From: Cinnamomum chago
Lineage: Eukaryota > Streptophyta > Magnoliopsida > Laurales > Lauraceae
Assembly: GCA_038049695.1 (NCBI GenBank)
Contig: CP142453.1
Span: forward strand, 20,278,001 to 20,342,000
Direction of reading: 5' to 3'
Length of the DNA stretch: 64,000 nt
Within the stretch, counting starts at the first letter, position 1, and every line of letters begins with the position of its first letter. Both the position numbers and the translations under genes were made by a program. The notes below the pieces were generated by a model that worked only from the letters and a program-made list of their open reading frames with translations, was not told where the DNA came from and searched no databases. Shown here piece after piece: positions 25,880-36,523 of the stretch.

Positions 25880-26350
25880 GAGGAGATCCTCTACATAAAA
25901 AGTTCCCTATACCTTATACCGAGAGATATCCAGGGGTGAGTCCTATCCCTCAGCGGTTGCCACCATTTGGAATATCAAATCTATTCCATGTATGATGGCA
26001 TTTGGATGATTGGCTTAGGTGGCATCCTCACTGTGGATAACCTCCAGAAGCACATGATTTTGATTTTTAATTCTTGTTCTCTCCTGTTTAGCAGACGTAG
26101 AATGTGCTGACCATATTCTTCTTAATTGTAACGTGCCTCGGGTGTTTTAAGACATCAGTTTTGGGATGGTTGGTAGTAGTTGGGTTCTCCCACAGTCTAT
26201 TTGCCATTTGTTCGATGCATGGGGTATGGTGGTGGGATTGGGAAGGGGACGAATTATGTGGAGGATAAACTTTTTGGCCATTATTTAGCTTCTTTGGAGT
26301 GAAAGGAATGCTATATGGTTTAAGGATAAGGTTAGATTCTATGTTGCTTA
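25880..26350 (+). mobile_element. L1-type LINE remnant (C-terminal zinc-binding domain of the RT ORF)
   Basis: Translated in pieces, the stretch reads like the zf-RVT region after plant L1 reverse transcriptases: ILTVDNLQK, CADHILLNCNVPRVF, SSWVLPQSICHLFDAWG and LLWSERNAIWF. It is 5'-truncated and contains frameshifts and stops, so it is an old dead copy. No poly(A) tail or target duplication was identified. Confidence 0.75.
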
Positions 26351-26359
26351 TTGGTGCAA

Positions 26360-27412
26360 AAGTATGAAATACCCTCCTTTATCAAAGGCGGGAGTATGGA
26401 TTGAAACCCATGTTGATCGTGCTTGTATTCCTAAAAGGTGTCCCTGTTGCCACTGAGGTAGTGCATTCCAAAAAATGACAAAAAAATGACAAGCATAAGG
26501 TGGACTTGTCACAGATTTGTAGAGCAACACGCCACACACAAGTGTTTGTATTTGGAAGTCAAGAGTCAAATATTTCTAAATTAGCAGTTAGACTCCATTG
26601 TGTTTTCTCTTAATCAGGTAATTGCATCATTTATTGTAGCGGGCTGACAAAACAAGGTTGAACTTCAAGGAAAGGTATTCAGAATCATATAGAAAGTCTC
26701 ATCCATAAGCACCCTTATCGTTCCTTGGATGTTTGGAGTCTTCTGTTCATGGCTTGTTTCTTCACCTTTCCGACAAGCATTTCCCACCCCAAGATGGCGA
26801 GGCTATGAAATTTTGGTATGCTTCCATGTCATGTAAGCAAAACTCCCATTCAAGCCGACAGAAATGTCCCGTTTTGAATCTTCCTATCCCCTGGTGACAT
26901 CTTATTTTCCATTGTTATGATTATTTTGCAATTTGAGCAATTGGCTGATATCTTGACAGTTTCTACCTCACATCGAGGAACATGGCAAGTCCGCTGTGCA
27001 GTGGGTTTGCAGACATGGGTATTCGGTTCCAAATACTCTTGAATATTCAGATTTGGCTACCTTAGTATTTGGTTCTGAATATGGTTTATGTGGGCCCTAA
27101 TACAAGATGGAATATTTTCTTTACTGTGAACTTGGCCCAAAACAACCAAAATCAAGCCTGCCTCTTACCAGAAAATTGGTATAGTTCTAGTAGTGAGATA
27201 GGCCATTGGGTACCAAAGGTGGTCATGTGGGTCACATCTGATGGAACTATTCAACTAAAAACAATTAGAAAGAGATGCTACCAAACCACAATCCTCCATT
27301 AACATTTCTCAAATATCAAAGATAGAAACAATAAGCAGAGTCTCACTTCTGTTTTTCTTATTCTCGACACCAATACATAACGAAAGACAAGCCTCAGCAC
27401 ACCACATCCAGG
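26360..27412. other. Intergenic DNA, nothing recognised
   Basis: No reading frame with recognisable similarity, no RNA gene and no clear repeat ends were seen. It lies downstream of the minus-strand RNase-like gene. Confidence 0.4.
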
Positions 27413-27609
27413 CTCTCCTCCTCTCACCAGTATGACAGAGGCCTTAAACATAGACTCTTAAAACAACTCTAACTAAAGAGACACTTCTTAGCTTGTGTAC
27501 ATTCTGATAGCTCTCCTTCCCTCACTAGTACAACAGAAGCCTTGAATATAGACTCTTAAAACAACTCTTAACTTAAGAGACACTTCTTAGCTTGTGTACG
27601 TTCTGATAG
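27413..27609. repeat. 98-bp tandem duplication covering the 3' end of RNase-like copy 1
   Basis: Two head-to-tail units, 27413-27510 and 27511-27609, each run from CTCTCCT to TTCTGATAG and share ACTCTTAAAACAACTCT and CACTTCTTAGCTTGTGTAC. On the minus strand the second unit contains the final codons and stop (27587-27589) of the RNase-like gene. The first unit is a duplicated copy of that end placed in the 3' UTR. Confidence 0.9.
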
Positions 27610-30336
27610 TTTGGCGCTCGGCACCATTGTTGACAAGCATATCATAGGTGAAGAGACCAAAGGTAACTTCCTTAGCACAAGTGGAAGCCTTTACATTGGG
27701 GCAGGAAATGATGGTAGACGCATCCTTATCAACGCAGATGTAGATCTGGTAGAACTGTGATTCATCCCACTTGTTCTTGTTGCACTCGATGGCGACCGAA
27801 ACTCCCAGAGTTTTCTTGATCACTTTCTTAATGTACTCTACATTGTAGAAATTCTCACCAGATGGCACAATACCTACAGTAGCACAACAATGCATTAGAT
27901 AGGAACAGCATGAGTTTGTAATCACTAAGGTCTCAATTGGGTGTCAATTCAGTTATGTGTCTTGACCCTGCATTTGAGTTTGGGTCAGGATCCAGGTAGA
28001 TAGGGTATAAAATAGTTCATTTATCTTGCATTTCAGTTGGGTCATAGTGTGGGTCAAGGTTCCCCTTCAGTAATTTGGGTCCAGGAACCAATCCCCAAGA
28101 AAACTTGTTTTCATCCACACTTACACAAGCCAATCATCCATGCCTTGTGACTAAGTTTTTCTTCATGTAAACACTTGCAATTGAAATTTACCCATCTTGA
28201 TTTCTAGGGTAAATGTGCAGTTATAATTCATACTTTAGCTTAGTTTTGAAGACCTGTGTTGGGTCTTTTGGGCGCATCCTCATGTGCAGGCCCATTAATT
28301 TGGCTATTGAGCTTTGATTCAAGTAAAGGAGTAAGAAACCCAGAAGCTATATGGAGACTTTAGGCGCAAGTTTGACTCACATGTGTATGTAAAGAAAGTT
28401 AAAGGTTATATTACCCCATTTTCTACTTCACTTTGTGTAGACACAGGAGAGTTTTCTTTTGGAAAGCATTGCCTTTTTTTTTAAGGACGCTAGAGTTGTA
28501 GATAGAGGTGGATGGAAAAATGAATTGAATGACTTGCTCCTTCTCCTCTGCTTTTTTGTCATTAAGGACTTGTTCTTTACTAAATTAATGCTTTTTCTGC
28601 CTTCCTACCTCTCTAAATTCTTCTTATTATAATTGAGAAAAAGTACCATACCATTCTTCTTGAATATGGAGAGCAAATTGAGCTTTTTCCTAAGCTCAAG
28701 GGCAGTCTTAAAGTAATCGTGTTCGCTAAGACCCGAACAAACTCCACTTGTCTTCCATGAATTCTTCCAGTTGGGGAGCGCGTTGGTGCTTGGGCACTTA
28801 ATGGTGCTCCAGTATGCATACAAATCATCAATCAGGTCAGCAAGCTGCATCACAGAAGCAAACAACATAAGTACCTGAACTCAAACAAGTCTTTTAGTAC
28901 TACTAATCATTGAATGAATGAAGCTTTTTAAAAGCCTATTACTATGAAATTAATAAGAGGTGTTGTTAATTAGTAGGCATTGGTGACCCACACTTAAATT
29001 GTTCGAGTGATTAGGGAGTCCAACAATGAGCTGGATGTCCCTGCTTTGAACCGTTGGGGGCCTTAGTGTTAGTGGGTGGTGTCGTGTATCTGGAGTTTTA
29101 CCGATGATTAACCGTAGGGGGGCTGGTTCCTCTTCATAAAAAAAAGAAAGAAAAGAAACCGACCGCGTTAACATTGAAGTTACTCTGCTTGCACTTGGTG
29201 ACAACTTCTCCAGTGGTGCTGTTTCGGGTCTGAAGTCCTGTAACAAAGAAGTCCAGTGCTGGTTTGCCTGTCGTCGGAACGCAACACCCTGCACTGCTGT
29301 GGAAACAAAATGATGCGGGCCACTGCACATAAAATGAAATCATTTGTTAGTTAATAGATAACTCAGTTGATTTATAGTTGTTTACAGAAATTCTACAAAA
29401 CAGTTCTGTTCTCTTGAAAACAACTCAACATCTCTTTGATTAACAAAGAACCAAGGGGCCAAGAGTTGAATATGCTTAATAACTGTCTTAGGCTATCAGA
29501 TTTTGTTGGATACCCTATGCTAATATAGGCACTTTTGATGATCTAAGAGCAGACAAGGTACTGTTCATATGAGGTATGGCTTATATGGCCCAACTTTGAT
29601 TAGTTTATCCTACCTATTGTGAGTTGCACCAGACCTAGTTTGACAATTCGTCAGACCTTTACTCACTGTTGAATTGAACAGACCTCAAAAAGAATATTTA
29701 GTTCGACGATCATTGAATTTTGACACTATCAAATCAGGGGTTAGGAAAATATGACAGAGCATGTTTTTTCTTTTTTGCATGACCTAAATCCATGACATGA
29801 CCTTTTCATCCCCTTAGCCCGATTGTTGACATGCATGCATAAAATGTGGACTGCATATGAACAGTATGCTGCCTGCTTGGAAGAGCAATTTCTATGAACT
29901 TAGTGTGGGAGTCAGTGGACCCTTGCCTAATTATCCTCTATGGGCCTATTTGTTTGGTTCGTATTAAATTTCTAAGAATCTATCAAAGGTGCAAGAATTG
30001 AAGTAAAGGTAAAGATCCTCAAATGACCATCAAATATTCTCAATAATATTCGGCTGTAAACCGATTTAAATCAAATCATGTAGAAAGTGGGGTGGTATCT
30101 ACATTTCCACATTATATCATTCACTCTTCAACTTCTAGAAAATCAAAACCAAGTGGGCAAATGGGCTTTAAATCAAAGTTTGCAAACTAATGAATGTGCT
30201 TCACAGTGTACGAAGAAAAGAAAACTTTTACCATAAGCACAAGAGAGTAATAATCAAATTCTTTAGTTGCAAGAGCCTGTGAACACAAGCACAAGAAGGC
30301 TACAAAAGCTGCTGAGATGGCCTTAGGAGGAGCCAT
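27587..30336 (-). CDS. RNase T2-like protein lacking both catalytic histidines, copy 1
   Basis: Four exons (30232-30336, 29164-29322, 28652-28844, 27587-27873), all with GT/AG borders and fitting phases, give 247 residues, the usual length of plant S-like RNases. Residues 1-24 form a signal peptide (AFVAFLCLCSQALA), so the product is probably secreted or vacuolar. Family landmarks remain: WPASFC, the CC pair, PTTGKPALDFF, CPSTN, HDYFKTALELRKKL, IEC, YQIYICVD and ISCP. In active enzymes the first catalytic motif is HGLWP; here it is TGLQT. The second is HEWxKHGTC; here it is NSWKTSGVC. Both active-site histidines are thus absent while the cysteines persist. Known inactive RNase-like storage proteins and lectins of plants are the closest precedent. 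Intron 2 contains a SINE. The partner gene lies head to head 1.9 kb away. Confidence 0.93.
28985..29150 (+). mobile_element. SINE-like insertion in intron 2 of RNase-like copy 1
   Basis: A-box-like sequence (TTCGAGTGATTAGGG region near 29000), a B-box-like GCTTTGAACCGTTG near 29043 and an A-rich tail at 29138-29158 suggest a tRNA-derived SINE on the plus strand. No target duplication was confirmed. The corresponding intron of copy 2 lacks it. Confidence 0.45.
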
Positions 30337-30418
30337 TATATCTGAGGCACTGCAAGTAATAACTGATGATAATGAAAGAAGGCTTTTCTGGGTTAAGAGT
30401 GCAGACCCAGCAGCATCC

Positions 30419-30425
30419 TTTTATA
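30419..30425 (-). promoter_or_regulatory. TATA box of RNase-like copy 1
   Basis: TATAAAA on the minus strand in the context CTATAAAAGGATG, 83 bases upstream of the ATG. The spacing is typical for a short plant 5' leader and matches that of copy 2. Confidence 0.75.
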
Positions 30426-32186
30426 GAGCCCAACTGGGTCCCACCCTTCTCCTTTGTTTAAGTGTCCAATGCTATTGAGGACCCAAAGACTGGCACTTAC
30501 TAGAGAACAATCGTACAAAATAGCTTTTCTAGGCACTGACAAAGAAACTATCAAAATAAAACAATCCTTTCTTTTTCATGAACAATAATGGGTGGATGAA
30601 GACATAGAGCATGTGCTGTGTAGACACGGATCCCACGCGATTTCATGCTTTTGAGTCCCACGTGCTCAAGTTCTGGCTGCTGAGTCTCCCGCAATAATCA
30701 TATCATCAACTGCTGATTTTATGTCATGTGGTGGGGTCTACCTGATTTGAAAAAATAAATGACCAAAGTCCAACTGATAAGGCCGCCATCTATGACCTTG
30801 TGCAGCCCACTTCATGTATGTACCCAACTCTTTTGATAATCTGAACATCTTTTTATTACTCAAGAAGAATCTCCAACATGTGGCTGGTGCAATTTGATCT
30901 GACCATTCATTTTTGTGTGGTATTGATTCAATAGACTATTAGTTCATCAATCAAAATTGAAACTAGGGGTGTGTATCACTAGTACTTTTCATCTAATTCC
31001 ACCACTGCAGGAGCTCCCCTAAAAGAGTGTTGGGCCAATCAGTACTTAGTTCCATTGTGTTACTTCCCAACCAAAGATATACAGACAGTCGCCAACAGAA
31101 TCAAGATTGAGTGGGGTTGGCACCTTGGTATCACACAAATGTTTATGGATTGATCCCTGTATCTTCTAATTTAAGATATCACTTCTAACCGAGTCCAACT
31201 TAGCCTTAAATAAAAAAGGCATCAGACAATCAAATGTGGCGGTGCGACAATGGACACCCACATCAGAAGTGGGCCCCACCAATCAGGGCCAGTTCTTCTG
31301 CCACGTGCAACACGATACTAGGTTTTAATCAACTGACTACAAACTACTGGGGCCTTACATTGCAGATTACAACTCTACATTTAATTACTACCACTGCAAT
31401 CCAATTATTCAAAAAGGTTAGATGGAGAGTGATTGGGTTACGCTGGTTTTTATTTTTTATTTTTTAAAAAAAGACACTGCTAGTTCAGTATATTTTTGTG
31501 ACGCCACGGAGTCTTATATCGACTAAAGCGAGGAAAGTGAATTGAATTATACATAGAGCTTACACCCCTACCTTGCATGAGCATTTTAATGGGTTGATGC
31601 CCATCAGAAACAAAACCGTGAGGTCCATAGGTAAAAGCAGACAATATCACACATGCATGTGGGGGTAACACCCTTTTCTTGACATCTCAAACACCAATCC
31701 AATCCCTTCACACATAACAAAAGTTAATCAATCTTTTATTAGCACTTTTCTTAATTTCTCATTGATCTGAACTAGACTTTTGGTGAATTTTATCAAGATA
31801 GGGTTGAATGGGATAGCCATTAAAGTTTAGGACCCTAAACTAAAGTAGAATCATTTGACCATGGCTTGATGTTTTGTTTATTTTAAATCTGCACATCCAA
31901 ACCTTTCTATTCCCCTATCTCCTTCAAGTGTTTTGCCAAAAAATCTTAATTTATGCTATCTAATGTTATTATTTAAGGTGCAATTGGATGAGAGGACTTT
32001 GATGTCCTTTACAGGCTAAGCTAACAGCCCGGAGTGGACCATGGTTAATACAACAGGTGGTTTTTTCTGGGACCATCACAGAAGACATGGCACAGGTTTC
32101 AGTCCTTGAAGTTCATTTTACCAAATTAAAAAGTTCTAGCATTAAAACCTATAAATTAAAACATAAGGTGGGACCCAATTTGGGTG

Positions 32187-32193
32187 TATAAAA
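32187..32193 (+). promoter_or_regulatory. TATA box of RNase-like copy 2
   Basis: TATAAAA in the context GTGTATAAAAGGAATAC, 73 bases upstream of the ATG at 32266. It is the counterpart of the box before copy 1. Confidence 0.78.
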
Positions 32194-32265
32194 GGAATAC
32201 AACATGCATTCTAATCCTACAAGCCTCTCCTTTCATCACCAATACTTCCTTTCCCCTCAGAAATA

Positions 32266-34525
32266 ATGGCTGCTCCCAAGACCATTCCAGCAGCTCTTCT
32301 AGTCTTCTTGTGCTTTTGCTCACAGGCCCAAGCAATCAAAGACTTTGATAATGATTACTACTCTCTTGTCCTCATGGTAATTTTTCTTCCAATATTGCAC
32401 TGTCATTCATCTTCTGTTACATACTTTTGGGTTACTCTTGGACAAAAGGCTAAGCCAATTGGCAAAATATGGTTCATAAATCATAATCACCTCAACACCA
32501 ACTTCTCCATCCCATTCTACACTACCATCACCGCTATTGCTGCTCTTCTAGTATAGTGTAGAGATTGCAATTTGTAGGTTTGTTTGCAATTCTCATTCTC
32601 ATTCTCACCACCTCCACCCCCCATCTTGTTTCCAAGAGGAGCAGAAGCTCTGTTTTGTAGAATTTATGTTGACAACTACAAATTAAACTGAGTTGTCTAT
32701 TAATTAACAAATGGTTGTTGATGAAATGAATGATTTCATTGTTTTATATGATTGCAGTGGCCGGCTTCCTACTGCTTCCAAAGCGCCGCAGGTTGTTGCC
32801 TTCCAACCACAGGCAAACCAGCACTGGACTTCTTCATCACCGGACTGCAGACCCGCAACAGCGCTACTGGAGATGTCGCCGCAGAGTGCAAGCAGAGCAA
32901 CTTCTATGTTAAAGAGGTCATTTTCTTAATTCATTTCACTTAAATGACATCAACTAATAACTAATGCCTTAATCTTCGCTTCGCTTATTAGAGTTGTAGG
33001 CTTTTAATTCTCAGTTACAGAAGCTTCTTCATTCATTCAATGATTACTAGTAGTAGCAACCTTGTTTGAGCTAAAGTGGTATTGGTGTTTGCTTTGTGGG
33101 TGCAGCTTGCAGACTTGACCGATGATTTGTATGCATACTGGACCAACATCAGATGCCCAAGCACCAATCCCCTCTCCAACTGGAAGAATTCATGGAAGAC
33201 AAGTGGGGTCTGTTCAGGTCTTAGTGAACATGATTACTTCAAGACTGCGCTTGAGCTCAGGGAAAAGCTGGATTTGCTCTCTATATTCAAAAAGAATGGT
33301 ATCATCTTCTTTCTTAATTACTCAGGATGAACTGAGTAATAGAGAAGTTTAGGCAGGCATAAGGAAAAAAAAAAAAAAACCAGTGCTTTAGAAAAGAATA
33401 AGCCCTTCATGTCAAAACGGAGAAGAGGAGTAAATCCTCTTCTTTTAGTTCTTTTTCATGGAACATAGCTACACCTGGTAAAATTTTAGGACATGTCAAT
33501 CAAATTATATTATATTTTGAATTAAGAAGCTTATTTACATAGTACAACCAATAACTCCAAGGGATAGCTCACTTGGTCTGGGACCACGGTTTGCATCCGG
33601 ATGTTGTAAGTTCGAAACTGCACTACCACAATGGGGCTACAGGGGAGTTTACCCGGCTTCCCTTAGGCCTAGAGGGATTAGTCCAGCCTAAAGGGTTGGA
33701 AATCCTCTGAAAGAAGAAAAAAAAAAAAAAAACCATAGTACAACCAAATAAAATTGGAGAAATTATCACATTTTATCAAGTTCAATGCTAAGATCCTAAC
33801 AAATCTATCTTAACACAATCAAACTAAACTTCTCAACCAACCTATTATGTAGAATATCCTACCAATACCATATACATCCTCCACAGGCCTTCCAACCTTA
33901 AGTATGCATTAAGCCTACACATTTTCCATAGAAATTAAGATGGGACGATATCAATTTCGAGTGTTTACATGAAGAGACATCTTGTCATGGGCATATATTA
34001 AATTATTTTGATAATTATGAATGAAGACAAGTTTGGTTTGAGTTGGGCCTATAGTGGACCATGACCCGTACACAAATTACTGACCCTGACTTGAATCCAA
34101 CAAAGGTGAAGGAACAGGAGCCCTCAATCCATACCCAAATCTAATTTTGAAGATCTGACCTGACCCACATTTAAATGAAGAACATAGACCCAAATTGAGT
34201 TCTTGCTGACAATCAAGTGTATTGTTGTGTGCATGTAGGTATTGTACCATCTGGCGAGAATTTCTACAATGTAGAGTACATTAAGAAAGTGATCAAGGAA
34301 AGTTTGGGAGTTTCAGTCGCAATCGAGTGCAACAGGAACATGTGGGATGAATCGCAGTTCTACCAAATCTATGTCTGCTTCGATAAGGATTCATCTACCA
34401 TCATTTCCTGCCCCAATGTGAAACCATCCACATGCGCTGAGGAAGTTACCTTTGGTCTCTTCACCTATGACATGCTTGTCAACACTGCTGCCAAGCCCAA
34501 CCCCATCAAAATGTACACAAGCTAA
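32266..34525 (+). CDS. RNase T2-like protein lacking both catalytic histidines, copy 2
   Basis: Exons 32266-32376, 32758-32916, 33106-33298 and 34239-34525 have the same phases as copy 1 and give 249 residues. The signal peptide is MAAPKTIPAALLVFLCFCSQ and on to about residue 24. The product is roughly 80 percent identical to copy 1, highest in exon 3 (56 of 64 residues). It carries the same replacements at the catalytic sites (TGLQT for HGLWP, NSWKTSGVC for HEWxKHGTC), so the loss came before the duplication. Cysteines of the T2 fold are kept, and the reading frame and splice sites are clean, which argues for a protein still in use. Intron 3 carries a SINE with perfect target duplications. 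Role unknown: storage, lectin-like or regulatory functions are possible. RNase activity is not expected. Confidence 0.94.
33552..33733 (+). mobile_element. tRNA-derived SINE in intron 3 of RNase-like copy 2
   Basis: 182 bp with an A box (GATAGCTCACTTGG), a B box (AAGTTCGAAACTGC) and a 3' A tail, flanked by a perfect 14-bp target duplication CATAGTACAACCAA (33538-33551 and 33734-33747). The perfect duplication suggests a fairly recent insertion. Confidence 0.9.
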
Positions 34526-35468
34526 AGATGTGTTTCTTTGGTTAGACCTGTTTTAGCAGTCTAGATTAAAAGCTTTGTTTTACTCATGAGGGGACGAGAG
34601 CCTTTAATTGGGTGTGCAAAGGCTTCTCTTTTGTGATGGATTGGTGCCTGGAATAAGTTAACATGGCAGAAAGTATGCTGCTGCTTTGTGTCTTCCAAAT
34701 TTTATAGATGTTAAATGTTCAGAAATAGAGAGAAAATCGATGATATAGATAGTCTTGTCACAACCACAATAGTGGAATATTGAGATTACAAATCAATCCT
34801 AAGTAGAAGTTGGTAAATCGTATCTTCTGAAGTTGCAGCAGTAATTATCCTGATGAGATGAATCTGAATTTGGATATACATATCCACAGTTTCATTTTTC
34901 ATCATATCATATCAATTTTCTTTTGTCAAACTGTTCAAGAGTTTTGAGTTTGGGTCCCAAACTGATAGCATTCAGCCAAGGTAGAGTTTCCAAACCTCAA
35001 AAAACTGGATGCATTCCCATCATCAAGCTGACTCAGAATCCGACTTGTACATGGGCTGGACCGGCTCTTCAATTGCCTGGGCACAATCGGATTTGGGCTG
35101 AGCATGGCCCAGCTTTTAGGTCAGGTGGGACTTAAGCTGCAGAGTTATGCATTGGCTCAGGCTAAATGCTGCAGGCCACAAGGCCCAGGCATACCTTACC
35201 CTTTCTTCTTTATGTACAACAAATATAATTCCATTCATTCATATTTATTTTTTTCCCCAAAAGGATTCGAACTTGCAGGCTTTCTCCCCTTCAAAGAGAG
35301 TTTTGATGTCCATAACTAGCTAAGTAACAAAAGGGACAAGAAATATAATTTTAAGTGGTCCTTACTGTTATTGATAAAAAAAAAAAAAGTGGACCTTATT
35401 CTTACAAGAATAATTTCTATAGGACCTGCAATGATTTTCATGCTTCCAGATGCAGCTCACCAGTCAAG
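34526..35468. other. 3' flank of RNase-like copy 2 and intergenic DNA
   Basis: The first 200 bases are AT-rich and probably contain the 3' UTR and polyadenylation signals. No gene was recognised in the rest. Confidence 0.4.
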
Positions 35469-35662
35469 TGTCAATCCAGCCCAAGCAAGCCCAGGCCCAT
35501 TCTGGGCCCAGACTTCATATATTACTTAGTCAAAGCTTGTTAGTTTGTAAAACAGTTTTTTAGGATCTGATTAGTGATACTTACATGTAATCAGGGATTT
35601 CATCCCCTTTATAATGAGAAGAACAGTCGACCAAGGAGGTCACTGCATTCAACACTTCTCTT

Positions 35663-35695
<33 letters not shown>

Positions 35696-35780
35696 GTTTT
35701 ACAAACTAACAAGCTTTGACTAAGTAATATATGAAGTCTGGGCCCAGAATGGGCCTGGGCTTGCTTGGGCTGGATTGACA
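35469..35780. repeat. Perfect 93-bp inverted repeat with 126-bp loop and A30 run
   Basis: The arms 35469-35561 and 35688-35780 are exact reverse complements by eye, starting TGTCAATCCAGCCCAAGC on the left. The loop (35562-35687) contains a CCTTTATAATGAG stretch and ends in a run of 30 A (35664-35693) that overlaps the start of the right arm. A transcript through it would fold into a long hairpin. Confidence 0.9.
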
Positions 35781-36523
35781 TCAAGTACAACGCTGCCTGC
35801 AATTCTTAAAATGACTCAGAAGAATGCTTGATTTTTGTTGCTTGATTTTTGTACTGTGGACTGTTTTCTTCACTTCTGTGCTATTCTCTCTAAATCCAAA
35901 ATTACCCTCTTCTGTCACAAAATCTCCCTTCTTCCCTTTCACTCGTTTAAACAGTTCTAAGAGAGAAGGAAGCAGCAGACTAAAAATTCAGTCGATGTGT
36001 AAGTGGAATTACGGAATTCCACTTGTCGCATGTCAGGGACAGTAAGGCTTTCTTGCCAAGAGGGTCTTTTATATGAACAATGGACTAAATGGATTTTCAT
36101 CTAGCTTCCATTCGTTGTTTTATTTAGGGAATTTAAGTGGATAGCAGCCAGACTAGCTCAAACCACATGCATAATTTTGCATTTGAGCTTTTGAACAATC
36201 CTATAGCGTTAATGGCAGGAAAGAGGAAGATTCTATGGAAACTGCCAGATTCAGTGGCCTCTGCTCTAGGAAACTGAATTCATCAATAATTAAGAGACAA
36301 ACAAGAACATAAAAAACTGGATATAAATTTTTATGGGGAAATGGAGATGGTATGTATATGGATGAGGGCAGGAGGATAGGTGACTGAAAATTCACTTTCA
36401 TTGCAAGTTCAATACTTATAGGTTACAACACTGCTGAGATCCCCAAAACTTAGCTCAATGTTAATTGGACAGGAAAAGAAAAACCCATTAGTAATGGAGA
36501 TACCAGATTATTAGTAATAATAC
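35781..36523. other. Intergenic DNA before the PICKLE-like gene
   Basis: The last part should be the 3' UTR of the minus-strand PICKLE-like gene. Nothing else was recognised. Confidence 0.4.

Larger units (their letters stand above)
30337..32265. promoter_or_regulatory. Shared upstream region of the divergent RNase-like genes
   Basis: 1.93 kb between the start codons of the head-to-head pair. It holds a TATA box for each gene at its ends and no recognisable gene between. It may act as two separate promoters or share elements; the sequence alone does not say. Confidence 0.6.

Noticed and set aside
33552-33733. Functional tRNA gene (A and B boxes present)
   Set aside because: Box spacing, A tail and target duplications show a SINE. 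No cloverleaf with matching acceptor stem is seen.
27587-34525. Self-incompatibility (S-RNase) locus
   Set aside because: No F-box genes nearby, and both copies lack the catalytic histidines needed for S-RNase action.
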